NCBI GenBank assembly: GCA_002382325.1
Contig: DGAG01000012.1
Span: 1 to 64,000 of the forward strand
DNA length: 64,000 bases
Origin: Epsilonproteobacteria bacterium UBA4036
GTDB taxonomy: Bacteria > Campylobacterota > Campylobacteria > Campylobacterales > Arcobacteraceae
Direction of reading: 5' to 3'
The position numbers and the translations under genes were made by a program. The first letter of the stretch is position 1. The number at the start of each line of letters is the position of its first letter. Positions 53,039 through 61,670 of this stretch are shown here, one piece after another. The notes under the pieces are model-generated. The model was given only the letters and a program-made list of their open reading frames with translations, ran no database searches and was not told the DNA's origin.

Positions 53039-54607
53039 ATGAAAACTGCATTTATTTTTTCAAGTCTTATAACTCTTTTTTTATGTAATGCCAATGCTGT
53101 TGATGAAGCATCGGGACATATGGTTGAAGCATTGCCTAAAAAAGAAGTTGGAAAAGAGCTGTACAATCAATATTGTGCAACCTGTCATCACACCAAACGA
53201 GTGGGCATTGATGGACCTCCTTTATTGCCAAAACTCTTAAAAAAATACGATGAAAAGAGCTTAGCTGCTAAAATCAAAGATGGCTTTCCTCAAACATTGA
53301 TGCCAAAATACGATTTTTTAAACCCCTATGAACTGCTTCAAATTGCTCGTTACATCAAATCAGATATTGACGATGATTTTTCATGGAGTGCTAATGATAT
53401 ACGAAACTCTATTGTTTCTTACGATGATCCGTATGAACCTTTAAAGATTAAAGATAAAGAACAAATTTTACCTGTGGTTGAACGAGATGGCAATAAGGTA
53501 TGGATTATGGAAGATACCCGAATATTGGATAAATTTCATTTAGACAATGTTCACGGTGGAATCAAATACACCATGGATGCAAAAAACATCTATGTTCCGA
53601 CTCGTGATGGTTTTGTTCAACGATACTCTTTAAAAACGGGTCAACGAATGAACAAAGTACGAGCGTGTATTAACTTACGAAATATCTCGTTAAGTCGTGA
53701 TGGTAAAAATGTTTTTGCCACGTGTTTGTTGCCTGAACAACTGGTTGTCTTAGATTCAAGCAGTATGCTTCCCAAAACCATCAAAAAACTCGATGGCAAA
53801 GTTTCTGCTTTGTATGAGTTTTACTCAAAAGATGAAGCCATTTTTACCTTTAGAAATAAACCGCTTTTAGGGAAATTGGATACTCAAACTTTTGACATCA
53901 GTTATACCACCATAAAAGAACCCATTGAAGACTTCTTTATTGACCCTTTTGAAGATTATTTAATTGGAACGGCAAGAAGAGGAGATGTCTTAAGTGTTTA
54001 TGATTTAAAAAACAATTCAATTGTATTTGAACATGCCATGAAAGGTATGCCACACTTGTTTTCGGCGACATATTGGTATCAAGACGGAAACTTCTATTTT
54101 GGAACACCTCACATTAAAAAACCCTACATTACTGTGTGGAAAATGTATGATTGGGCATTTACAAAAGAAGTCAACATAGGTGGCGATGGTTTTTTTGTCA
54201 AAACACACCCTTATACTCCTTATCTTTGGGCAGACAATGGAAGCGATGAGTTGGTTTTAATTGATAAAAAAGATTATAAAACCAAAACCATTACCCCACG
54301 AAAAAACAAACAATATATTCATACAGAATACAGTGGCGATGGCAAATATGCCTATTTGAGTATTTATGAAAAAGAGGGTGAAGTCATCGTCATAGATACG
54401 CTTAACTTTAAAGAATTAGCAGCCTATGATGCCAATATTCCTGTGGGAAAATATAACTTTATCAATAAAAACAGAGAATTTTATCCCAGACTTTTTGGTA
54501 TGGATATTTTTAAAGAAAAATGTCAAGAGCGTTTGCCTTGCGATACAAGCAACTTTAATGCCTACGAGAAAAAAAGTTTAAATGACTTTTTGTCAACATT
54601 ACACTAA
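53039..54607 (+). CDS. nirN: NirN-like cytochrome c / d1-type propeller protein
   Basis: 522 residues: a signal peptide, a cytochrome c domain (CATCH at about 46-50) and a NirS-like propeller (VPTRDGFVQRYSLKTG; FVKTHPYTPYLWADNG, which parallels FVKGHPNSPYIFADRP in NirS). The His-rich active-site loops of NirS are not kept. This is the build of NirN, which performs the last oxidation in heme d1 synthesis, dihydro-d1 to d1. A second, diverged nitrite reductase is the alternative; placement with nirJ, nirF and nirE favours NirN. Confidence 0.8.
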   Translation: MKTAFIFSSLITLFLCNANAVDEASGHMVEALPKKEVGKELYNQYCATCHHTKRVGIDGPPLLPKLLKKYDEKSLAAKIKDGFPQTLMPKYDFLNPYELLQIARYIKSDIDDDFSWSANDIRNSIVSYDDPYEPLKIKDKEQILPVVERDGNKVWIMEDTRILDKFHLDNVHGGIKYTMDAKNIYVPTRDGFVQRYSLKTGQRMNKVRACINLRNISLSRDGKNVFATCLLPEQLVVLDSSSMLPKTIKKLDGKVSALYEFYSKDEAIFTFRNKPLLGKLDTQTFDISYTTIKEPIEDFFIDPFEDYLIGTARRGDVLSVYDLKNNSIVFEHAMKGMPHLFSATYWYQDGNFYFGTPHIKKPYITVWKMYDWAFTKEVNIGGDGFFVKTHPYTPYLWADNGSDELVLIDKKDYKTKTITPRKNKQYIHTEYSGDGKYAYLSIYEKEGEVIVIDTLNFKELAAYDANIPVGKYNFINKNREFYPRLFGMDIFKEKCQERLPCDTSNFNAYEKKSLNDFLSTLH

Positions 54608-54616
54608 GGAAATCTT

Positions 54617-55432
54617 ATGAAATTTTTAACCACTTTACTGATAGTTTTTTGTTTACATGCCTCTTTACAAGCCAAAACATTTGCCATTGTCAATGGAGAA
54701 GAAATCAATGCTCAAGAAGTTGATTTTTTTATGAGAAGTTTAGACAAAGAAGAGACGTATGAACAACTCTCAACAGAAGAAAAAAATCTTATCTTGCATC
54801 AGGTTATTGAGAAAAAGTTATTAATACAAGAAGCAAAAAAAGAGAAGCTTCAAGAGAGTAAAGCTTTTCAAAAAACGCTTGACGATTTAAAAAACAATTT
54901 ATTGGTTGAGTTTTGGATGAAAAAACAGTTTGATTCCACGCCTGTAACAAAACAAGAAATCGAACACTATTATCAGCAACATATCGATGAATTTAAACAA
55001 AGTTTTCAAATCAAAGCTCGACACATTGTTGTAGAAACATCCACTGAAGCTGACGCCATTATTGATGAATTAAATGCCACCAAAACTGATATTCAAAAAA
55101 AATTTATTGATTTAGCCAATGAAAAATCTCTTGAACCCACTGCCAATACTCGAGGAGGCGACTTAGGATGGTTTAAACAAGGTGATATGCTTGAAGAATT
55201 TTGGCAAGAAGCAATGAACATCAAGCCAAATCATTATTCAAAAAAACCTCTGCAAACGCCTTTTGGGTACCATGTTCTTTTTGTTGATGGGAAAAAACCC
55301 AGCTTTACGATTAAACTTGAACAAGTCTATGACACCATTAAAAACAAACTTCAAATGGAACGATTCCAACAACGAGTCGATGAGACCATTAAAAACATCA
55401 AAAAAAATTCACAAATCACCGTTATAAAATAA
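54617..55432 (+). CDS. Periplasmic parvulin-type peptidyl-prolyl isomerase in the nir cluster
   Basis: 271 residues with a signal peptide (KFLTTLLIVFCLHASLQA), the helical chaperone region (FAIVNGEEINAQEVDFFM) and a parvulin domain (KARHIVVETSTEADAI...RGGDLGWFKQGDMLEEF...PFGYHVLFVDGKKP). It is a paralogue of the PEB4-like protein at 28690, with the same domain plan. Lying between nirN and nirC-like genes it may help fold or load NirS or NirN in the periplasm; that role is an inference. Confidence 0.87.
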   Translation: MKFLTTLLIVFCLHASLQAKTFAIVNGEEINAQEVDFFMRSLDKEETYEQLSTEEKNLILHQVIEKKLLIQEAKKEKLQESKAFQKTLDDLKNNLLVEFWMKKQFDSTPVTKQEIEHYYQQHIDEFKQSFQIKARHIVVETSTEADAIIDELNATKTDIQKKFIDLANEKSLEPTANTRGGDLGWFKQGDMLEEFWQEAMNIKPNHYSKKPLQTPFGYHVLFVDGKKPSFTIKLEQVYDTIKNKLQMERFQQRVDETIKNIKKNSQITVIK

Positions 55433-55438
55433 CAATTA

Positions 55439-55480
55439 GTGACATGAATCAAGATTTTAACTTTTTTATTTCGTTAAAAT
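55439..55480 (+). promoter_or_regulatory. Crp/Fnr-type promoter inside the nir cluster
   Basis: Box GTGAC-ATGA-ATCAA at 55439-55452 (one mismatch in the left half), 22-bp spacer, TAAAAT at 55475-55480. It begins just after the parvulin stop and would drive the cytochrome-nirJ-nirF-nirE genes. Confidence 0.6.
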
Positions 55481-55503
55481 TTATTATGTAAAAGGAAAAT
55501 TTC

Positions 55504-55812
55504 ATGAAAACTAAAGTTTTTTATACTATTTTATTTTTGTGTATCAGCGCCCAAGCTTCTGCGAGTAAAGGCGAACTACTGTTTAAAGAGTATTGTTGGG
55601 GATGTCACCACGAAACCTCTATGGCTTTTGGACCTTCCTTTAAGCAAATTGCCAATATGCGAAACAGTGGCGAGATTATTTCGCATATTGTTGATCCTAA
55701 AAATACCTATAAACAGTTGGGATATTCAAGAAGCGTTATGCCCGAATTTAAGAATTTTTCACAAGAAGAACTTCAAAATTTAAGCGATTTTATTCAAAGT
55801 TTCAAGGATTAA
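55504..55812 (+). CDS. nirC: Small periplasmic cytochrome c (NirC/NirM-like)
   Basis: 102 residues: a signal peptide (TILFLCISAQASA), one heme site CWGCH at about residues 31-35 and a Met ligand in SRSVMPEFKNF. NirC in Pseudomonas is a small cytochrome of the nir operon that can donate electrons to NirS or take them from NirN. The choice between NirC and NirM cannot be made from sequence alone, so the symbol is provisional. Confidence 0.75.
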   Translation: MKTKVFYTILFLCISAQASASKGELLFKEYCWGCHHETSMAFGPSFKQIANMRNSGEIISHIVDPKNTYKQLGYSRSVMPEFKNFSQEELQNLSDFIQSFKD

Positions 55813-55813
55813 T

Positions 55814-56935
55814 ATGTTCAGACTTTCCAATTTAATTAAATCCACTCTCAATGGTGAAAAAAGTCGAACACTCAATGGTTCTATTATCATTTGGAATTTT
55901 ACCAATCGCTGTAATTTACTGTGTCATCACTGTTACAGCAAAGCCGATGCCAATGAAAAAGATACCTTAAGCTTTGAACAAATCCAACAAACCATTCCCA
56001 AACTTAAAAAAGCCGGCGTCAACTTTGTAATTTTTAGTGGGGGAGAACCTCTTTTAAGAAAAGATATTTTTAATATTGCTCAATGTATGAAAGACAATGG
56101 CATTATGACCTATTTATCCACCAATGGAATGTATGTGAGTCCTAAAAATGTGAAACAAATTATTGATACGTTTAATTACATTGGGATTTCAATTGATGGC
56201 ATTGAACAAATCCATGATTACTTTCGAGGTCAAAAAGGGGCGTATGAAAAAAGCATTGATGCCATAAAACTCATTCAAGAAAATGGGGGAAATGCAGGGA
56301 TACGTTTTACTTTGACCAAAGAGACTCAAAACAGTTTTTATGCCATGTTTGACTTAGTGGAAAAACTCAATGTCAATAAGCTTTATATTTCCCATTTGGT
56401 CTATTCAGGACGAGGAGAAGAAAACTTAGAGATTGATATTTCAAAAGAGCAACGACGAGAATACGTTGAGTTTATTATCAATAAAGCATTTGAGTATTAT
56501 GAAGAAGGAAAAGAGATTGATTTGGTCACAGGTAATATGGAAATGGATGCCATTTTACTGCTTAAAGAGTTTCAAAAACGCTTCCCAAGTTATGCTCAAA
56601 CGCTCAAAGACAAACTGCTTTCATGGGGTGGAAACAGTGCAGGAAATAGATTGGGCAATATGGATTGGTTGGGCAATGTAAAGCCCGATCCTTTTTTTCC
56701 CTTTACTGTGGGTAATTATTTACAAGAAGATTTTGATACCATTTGGCTCAATAAAGAGAATCCTCTTTTAGAAAATTTACGCACAACACCACGAGACATC
56801 AAAGGAAAGTGTGGCATTTGCCAGTATATTGATATTTGTAATGGGGGCTCACGTAGTCGTGCGTACGCTATTACAGGTGATTTGTGGGACGAAGACCCTT
56901 CGTGTTATTTAAGCTATGAAGAGATTAGGAGATAA
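55814..56935 (+). CDS. nirJ: Heme d1 biosynthesis radical SAM protein NirJ
   Basis: 373 residues. The radical SAM cluster motif is NRCNLLCHHCYSK, followed by FSGGEPLLRKD. The C-terminal SPASM-like Cys set is CGICQYIDICNGGSR with CYL near the end. NirJ converts didecarboxysiroheme towards d1 by replacing two propionate side chains with oxo groups. It starts one base after the cytochrome stop and has a normal length. Confidence 0.93.
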   Translation: MFRLSNLIKSTLNGEKSRTLNGSIIIWNFTNRCNLLCHHCYSKADANEKDTLSFEQIQQTIPKLKKAGVNFVIFSGGEPLLRKDIFNIAQCMKDNGIMTYLSTNGMYVSPKNVKQIIDTFNYIGISIDGIEQIHDYFRGQKGAYEKSIDAIKLIQENGGNAGIRFTLTKETQNSFYAMFDLVEKLNVNKLYISHLVYSGRGEENLEIDISKEQRREYVEFIINKAFEYYEEGKEIDLVTGNMEMDAILLLKEFQKRFPSYAQTLKDKLLSWGGNSAGNRLGNMDWLGNVKPDPFFPFTVGNYLQEDFDTIWLNKENPLLENLRTTPRDIKGKCGICQYIDICNGGSRSRAYAITGDLWDEDPSCYLSYEEIRR

Positions 56936-56936
56936 A

Positions 56937-58022
56937 ATGATGAAACTGTTTTTAATACTGCTATTGGCATGCAGTTCTTTACTTGCCAAAGAAAAAATCT
57001 TTGTGGTGGAACGAGAGAGTTCTTCTTTAGCTGTTATTGAGGATGATGTTCAAACAAGCAAAATACCCAATATGCGCAATATGAACCACGGTGTGGTAAA
57101 GTTTTATGAAAACGATGGGTATGTAATTTCACGAGACGGTTATGTCATTAAATTTGACCCAAAAAGTGAAAAAATTTTAGCCGAGTATAAAACCAGTAAA
57201 AGTGCCATTGGTTTTGAAATCAATAAACACTATGTTGCAGTGGCAAATTATGATGATAAGAGTGTGGATATTTTGGACAGAGACTTAAATCCCATTAAAA
57301 AGATTTTAACCAACTCTCGTAATGTCGGTATTAAAATTTACAATAACTATTTGATTTTTTCACAAATGGACAATGACACCATTTCAGTCTATAAAGATTT
57401 AAGTAATAACAAAAGAAAACCTGTTTTTACTCTATACAAAGAGTTTAAAAATGTAGGAGAACTTCCTTTTGATGCAATGATTCAAAATGAAAAATACATT
57501 GCAGGTTTTTTTACTTCACAACATTTTGGTGTGGTTGATTTGGAAAAAATGAGTTATCAAAAAGTGGATATCTTCTTAGATGAAAATCGACAACGTGTCT
57601 TAAAAGTACCGCATTTTGGCTTTTGGAGTTTAAGCACCAAAGAAGTGTTTGTTCCAGCAGTGGGTGATAATAAAGTCTTAGTATATGACAACAATTTTAA
57701 GTTTATTAAAAATATTCAAACACAAGGTTTGCCTGTATTTACAAGTCTTAGTCCCAAAAAAGATTTCCTAGCGGTTACTTTTTCGGGAAAAGATTTTCCG
57801 ACCATTCAAATCATTGATACGGCTTCTTTAGAGATTATAAAAGAGTTTACTTTTGATGGAAAAGTGCTTCATGTACGTTGGTCAAAAGAGAAAAATGCCT
57901 TGTATGTTTCCGTTAATGACACCAACAAGGTGGTGGTGATTAATACCCAAAATTGGGAAATAAAAAACGAAATACACAATATCAACAAGCCTTCGGGTCT
58001 ATTTATTTATGAGGAGAACTAA
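56937..58022 (+). CDS. nirF: Heme d1 biosynthesis protein NirF
   Basis: 361 residues from ATG 56937 (TAGGAG upstream; the next ATG at 56940 is equally possible). The N-terminus LILLLACSS could be a lipobox, as in Pseudomonas NirF, or a plain signal peptide. The rest is a d1-type propeller without cytochrome c (YVISRDGYVIKFDPKSEKI; YVAVANYDDKSVDILDRDL). NirF is a dehydrogenase or ligand-binding protein acting late in d1 synthesis, before NirN. It overlaps the nirE frame. Confidence 0.88.
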   Translation: MMKLFLILLLACSSLLAKEKIFVVERESSSLAVIEDDVQTSKIPNMRNMNHGVVKFYENDGYVISRDGYVIKFDPKSEKILAEYKTSKSAIGFEINKHYVAVANYDDKSVDILDRDLNPIKKILTNSRNVGIKIYNNYLIFSQMDNDTISVYKDLSNNKRKPVFTLYKEFKNVGELPFDAMIQNEKYIAGFFTSQHFGVVDLEKMSYQKVDIFLDENRQRVLKVPHFGFWSLSTKEVFVPAVGDNKVLVYDNNFKFIKNIQTQGLPVFTSLSPKKDFLAVTFSGKDFPTIQIIDTASLEIIKEFTFDGKVLHVRWSKEKNALYVSVNDTNKVVVINTQNWEIKNEIHNINKPSGLFIYEEN

Positions 58023-58023
58023 G

Positions 58024-58755
58024 ATGAGTAAAGTCTATTTAACAGGAGCCGGTCCTGGCGATATTGAATTAATGACCTTAAAAGCGGCACGTGTGATTAA
58101 AGAAGCCGACATCATTATTTATGATAGGTTAGCCAATCCTGAAATCTTGGATATGGCAAGAAAAGATGTTAAACTCATTTATGTGGGCAAAGAAGATGGA
58201 CGACACAGTGTTCCTCAAGATGAAATCAATGAAATCATTTATCAATCGGCTTTAAAATATGAAACCGTCGTACGGCTTAAAGGCGGTGACCCTTTTGTTT
58301 TTGGACGAGGAGGAGAAGAAGCCATTTATTTATATGACAGAGATATTAAGTTTGAAATTATCCCAGGGATTACTTCAAGTGTCAGTGTCCCAGCCTATGC
58401 AGGTATTCCTGTTACACACAGAGGCGTAACGACTTCATTTAGAGTGGTAACGGGACATGAAACTCCCAATAAAAAAATCTCACAAGTGGAGTGGCAAACC
58501 TTTTTAAATGATGAAACCATTGTCTTTTTAATGGGCTTTCATAACATTAAACTCATTACAAGAAAACTGATGAATTTAGGCAAACGACCCGACTACCCCT
58601 GTGCCGTGATTTCAAAAGGAACCACTCCCGATCAAGAGGTTGTTACAGGTACCCTAGAAACCATTGTAGAACTTTCCAAAGGTATGCCTACGCCTGCGAT
58701 TATTGTTGTAGGAGAAGTGGTCAAATTACGCGACAAAATCAAATGGTTTAAATAA
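58024..58755 (+). CDS. nirE: Uroporphyrinogen-III C-methyltransferase (NirE/CobA)
   Basis: 243 residues from ATG 58024 (GAGGAGAAC upstream). It shows the SUMT signatures GAGPGDIELMTLKAARVI, VRLKGGDPFVFGRGGEE and the PGITSSVSVPAYAGIPVTHR segment. It methylates uroporphyrinogen III twice to precorrin-2. Last gene of the nir run. Met8 at 61651 would turn precorrin-2 into siroheme. The enzymes that decarboxylate siroheme (NirD/L/G/H) are not found near it. Confidence 0.94.
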   Translation: MSKVYLTGAGPGDIELMTLKAARVIKEADIIIYDRLANPEILDMARKDVKLIYVGKEDGRHSVPQDEINEIIYQSALKYETVVRLKGGDPFVFGRGGEEAIYLYDRDIKFEIIPGITSSVSVPAYAGIPVTHRGVTTSFRVVTGHETPNKKISQVEWQTFLNDETIVFLMGFHNIKLITRKLMNLGKRPDYPCAVISKGTTPDQEVVTGTLETIVELSKGMPTPAIIVVGEVVKLRDKIKWFK

Positions 58756-58765
58756 CCTTTTGATT

Positions 58766-59263
58766 TTAATTGACTTTATCTTCTCGTTTCCACAAACGTT
58801 TTAAGTTGTGGATATACACAATTAATATAAAAAACACTGAAGAGGTTATCCCTAAAGCAATCAGCAAATCGGTCTCTTCAGGCACAGTTTCAAGCAAAAT
58901 CAACTTTCTTATCATCACGACAAACGCGATTTCTAAGAAAGTCAACGCATAATCAAACCCATTTTTGATAAACAGTGTTTTAACAATTGCAATCACAATA
59001 AGAGTAAATAGACCATCGGTTAAAATCATTTTAATGGAGACAAAATCCAAAGCCCCTTGATTTAATGTAAACGAAATGATTTTATGAGATAAACTCATCA
59101 GACATATTGCCAAATACAAAATCATAATTAAAATAAAAATATATTTCAGCATATTAATCATACGCAAAAGTATCGTGTCAACTTTATTTTCAAGGACTTT
59201 ATCCACTTGATTAAGCTTTACAAACACTTTTTCAATAACGCTTTTGTTCTCTGCAGCTTTCAC
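58766..59263 (-). CDS. PsiE-family membrane protein
   Basis: 165 residues with four membrane helices (about 38-62, 78-98, 105-122, 133-152) after a charged N-terminus, the plan of the phosphate-starvation-inducible PsiE family. The function of PsiE is not known. It is convergent with nirE, 10 bp from its stop, and has no shared regulation that I can see. Confidence 0.78.
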   Translation of the reverse strand: MKAAENKSVIEKVFVKLNQVDKVLENKVDTILLRMINMLKYIFILIMILYLAICLMSLSHKIISFTLNQGALDFVSIKMILTDGLFTLIVIAIVKTLFIKNGFDYALTFLEIAFVVMIRKLILLETVPEETDLLIALGITSSVFFILIVYIHNLKRLWKREDKVN

Positions 59264-59332
59264 GATTTGCCTCTTTTATTACCTAAGAGTAATTTTTCGC
59301 GAATAGTATCACACAAACTCTAAAAAGACAAG

Positions 59333-59363
59333 ACAATAAAAGCAAAAAAATTGCTTTTATTGT
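59333..59363 (-). terminator. Terminator after the second Crp/Fnr gene
   Basis: Perfect 13-bp arms (ACAATAAAAGCAA / TTGCTTTTATTGT) with an A5 loop, 13 bp past the crp-type stop on the minus strand. Confidence 0.75.
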
Positions 59364-59376
59364 AAAGAGGATTTTT

Positions 59377-60009
59377 TTAGATAAAAAACTGTTTTAATTC
59401 TTCTTTATTTATTGTTTTTTTGGTCATATCAACCAGACCTTCGTTTTTAAAGGTACGTAAAATTCGGGAAAGTGTTTCAGGTGAAATGTTCAAAATTTCT
59501 GCGGTGATAATGTTTTTGGTGTTAAAAAACTCTTCGGTATGGTCATGAATGTATTTTGCCACTCTCTCTTGAGAATCAAGCACAATATGCATGGAAACCA
59601 AATTCTCTAAGTTTTTAATTTTTTTAATCAGTGACGTTTGTATTTTAAATGCCAAAGAGGGATTTTGGTAAATAATCTCTTTTAATGAGGCAAAATCAAT
59701 CATAATCACCTCTACATTGGTAAATGCTTGTGCAGTTGCAGGATAAGGGATTTGCTCAAAATTAGCCACCTCAGCAATAAGTTCATTGGGATGAAAATAT
59801 TTTAAAATCACCTCTTTGTCATTGGATGTTACTTTATAAAGCTTGATGATTCCACTTTTAAGTAAATACAAATATTTTGATTCATCGCCCTCATAAAAAA
59901 TGATGCTCTCTTTAGGAAAACTCGCTTCCTTACTGAATGCTTCAATTTGAGCCAAAGTATCGTCACATAAATCTTGAAATAAGAAAAAGTCTTTGAGCTT
60001 TGTATTCAT
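59377..60009 (-). CDS. Second Crp/Fnr-family regulator
   Basis: 210 residues from ATG 60009 (AAAGGTG upstream; GTG at 60018 also possible). A jelly-roll sensor domain and the helix-turn-helix TAEILNISPETLSRILRTF are present; no N-terminal [4Fe-4S] Cys set. The recognition helix (SPETLSRILR) is nearly the same as that of the 36466 protein (QPETLSRVLK), so both may read similar boxes. One such box lies in its own promoter, pointing to autoregulation. Candidate regulator of the denitrification genes. Confidence 0.86.
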   Translation of the reverse strand: MNTKLKDFFLFQDLCDDTLAQIEAFSKEASFPKESIIFYEGDESKYLYLLKSGIIKLYKVTSNDKEVILKYFHPNELIAEVANFEQIPYPATAQAFTNVEVIMIDFASLKEIIYQNPSLAFKIQTSLIKKIKNLENLVSMHIVLDSQERVAKYIHDHTEEFFNTKNIITAEILNISPETLSRILRTFKNEGLVDMTKKTINKEELKQFFI

Positions 60010-60033
60010 AATAATCACCTTTGTAAAAAGAAT

Positions 60034-60075
60034 ATTCTACAATTTTGTGAATTAAATATTCTTATTTACAATCAA
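60034..60075 (-). promoter_or_regulatory. Crp/Fnr-type promoter of the second regulator gene
   Basis: Minus strand: box TTGAT-TGTA-AATAA at 60075-60062, 22-bp spacer, TAGAAT at 60039-60034. The box overlaps the ccp stop. An AAGAATATT/AATATTCTT inverted repeat (60028-60063) overlies the spacer and may be a second operator. Confidence 0.55.
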
Positions 60076-61211
60076 TAATTAATATTTTTGTTTAAGGATT
60101 CTTCAAATTGGATAATTTGACCATCAAGTGTTTTTAGAAATTCAACAATCAACTCGGTCTCTTCTTGAGTAAAAATGATTCCCAATTGGTATTTTCCCAT
60201 AATTTGCACTGCCTCTTTAAGCTCTTTAACACTGCCATTATGAAAATAAGGTGAAGTTTGATGAATGTTTCTTAAAATGGGGACTCGAAACAGTTTGTTG
60301 TTATCTTTTCCTTTAAAGCCCCCGATATTCTCAAAAGGAAAAGTTCTGTCAATAAGTTGAAATTGAGGCAGAACACTTGTTTTGTCATTGACTACTTGAA
60401 CATTAAGCCACTCATTCCACCAAGTTCTTAATGGAAACTTTTCAACACTTAAGCCTCCAAAACTTGTACCCGCATGACACCCTTTGCACCCTTTGGTTAA
60501 AAACAGTTCAAACCCTTTTTTGGCTTTACTGTTCATGGCATCGTTATTGCCTTCTAAAAATTCATCCAAACTTCCACGCGTCAATAATGTTCTTTCATAC
60601 GAAGCTAACGCTTTTTGAACATTTTCAAAACTCACAGCGGGTTCATTCTCAAACACCGTATTAAAAAGTTGCACATATTCAGAACTTTCTTGAAGTCGTT
60701 TTACCACCTCTTCTTGGGTCATATTCATCTCAAAATGTGCTTGAATAGGACCTGCTGCTTGTTCTTCAAGAGTTTTAGCTCTGGCATTCCAAAAATATGC
60801 CGTGGCAAACGCTGTATTTAACACCGTAGGAGTATTTAAATGGCTGGGATTTTTTTGATTGTTATGCCCAATGGCAGTCGGTAAATTATCTTCACCGCCC
60901 TCTTTGAGTTTATGGCATGTTGCACAGCTGATATCGTTGTTTTTAGAAAGTAACGTATCGTTAAAAAGTTTTTGCCCTAAAGCCACTTCATCATGTGATA
61001 TTTCCCCATTTTTAATCGTCAACAGTTTTGAAGCTTCCCTAAAATTCGTAGGTATGGGATTGATGTTTAAATCCAAGGCTTTTTTCCGTAAAGCATTGTC
61101 ATCAAATTTATACTCATGATGATACTCAAAAAACTGGGGCAGTTGTGTAATAAAAAAGAAAATCAGCAATCCACCCAGAACAAATGTAATCACTTCCAAC
61201 GCTTTTCGCAT
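60072..61211 (-). CDS. ccpA: Di-heme cytochrome c peroxidase, membrane-anchored
   Basis: 379 residues. An uncleaved N-terminal helix (about 7-25) anchors it in the inner membrane. Two heme sites are CATCH (96-100) and CKGCH (242-246), in the CcpA/MauG arrangement, with the high-potential heme Met likely in the C-terminal half. It reduces periplasmic H2O2 with electrons from cytochrome c. Its promoter has the same box and spacing as nosZ, so it appears to be part of the anaerobic regulon. Confidence 0.92.
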   Translation of the reverse strand: MRKALEVITFVLGGLLIFFFITQLPQFFEYHHEYKFDDNALRKKALDLNINPIPTNFREASKLLTIKNGEISHDEVALGQKLFNDTLLSKNNDISCATCHKLKEGGEDNLPTAIGHNNQKNPSHLNTPTVLNTAFATAYFWNARAKTLEEQAAGPIQAHFEMNMTQEEVVKRLQESSEYVQLFNTVFENEPAVSFENVQKALASYERTLLTRGSLDEFLEGNNDAMNSKAKKGFELFLTKGCKGCHAGTSFGGLSVEKFPLRTWWNEWLNVQVVNDKTSVLPQFQLIDRTFPFENIGGFKGKDNNKLFRVPILRNIHQTSPYFHNGSVKELKEAVQIMGKYQLGIIFTQEETELIVEFLKTLDGQIIQFEESLNKNINY

Positions 61212-61241
61212 AACTAACCTTTATATTGCATATTAATGTTA

Positions 61242-61283
61242 ATTATAAATGATTTACACAGAAAAAAAAATAACCTAGGTCAA
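61242..61283 (-). promoter_or_regulatory. Crp/Fnr-type promoter of the cytochrome c peroxidase gene
   Basis: Minus strand: box TTGAC-CTAG-GTTAT at 61283-61270, 22-bp spacer, TATAAT at 61247-61242. The left half-site matches those of nosZ and nor exactly; the right half differs. Confidence 0.6.
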
Positions 61284-61289
61284 GAGCGC

Positions 61290-61670
61290 TTAAATCTCAA
61301 AAAAGTTTTCAACCCACTTTTTTTCTTCAGACGTGATTTCAAATTGTTTGATAGGCTGTTTGTTGGCATCTAAAATCATCAATACATTCCCTTGAAGTTT
61401 TAAAAACTCTTTGCCCCACTGTTTGTCCAAACTGTCCATATATTTTAATGCTTCTGAAGCAGGGGGTTTGGTTTTTTCATCGGTTTTTTTATCCACAACA
61501 GTAAACCCACCCAATCGTTTCTCAACAGTATAAGGCAAATAAGGTTTCAAAATAGAATAGACTCTCTCATTTTTTGCTTCGGGCATGGCATTTTGGAATG
61601 CGATAAATCCAATCATAAAAAAACCCACTAAAAATCCCAGTAAAAGTAAGTTACTGTTTTTTGTTTTCAT
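61290..61670 (-). CDS. Membrane-anchored periplasmic protein of unknown function next to met8
   Basis: 126 residues: an N-terminal helix (LLLLGFLVGFFMIGFIAFQ) and a soluble part with a short beta motif (EKRLGGFTVVDKKTDE) and a C-terminal LMILDANKQPIKQFEITSEEKKW. No Cys or heme motif. It overlaps the end of met8 by 20 bp, so it shares that transcript. I do not recognise it. Confidence 0.6.
   Translation of the reverse strand: MKTKNSNLLLLGFLVGFFMIGFIAFQNAMPEAKNERVYSILKPYLPYTVEKRLGGFTVVDKKTDEKTKPPASEALKYMDSLDKQWGKEFLKLQGNVLMILDANKQPIKQFEITSEEKKWVENFFEI

Noticed and set aside
53039..54607. Second functional cd1 nitrite reductase
   Set aside because: The propeller lacks the His-rich active-site loops kept in NirS, and the gene is grouped with d1 biosynthesis genes, so NirN is the better call.
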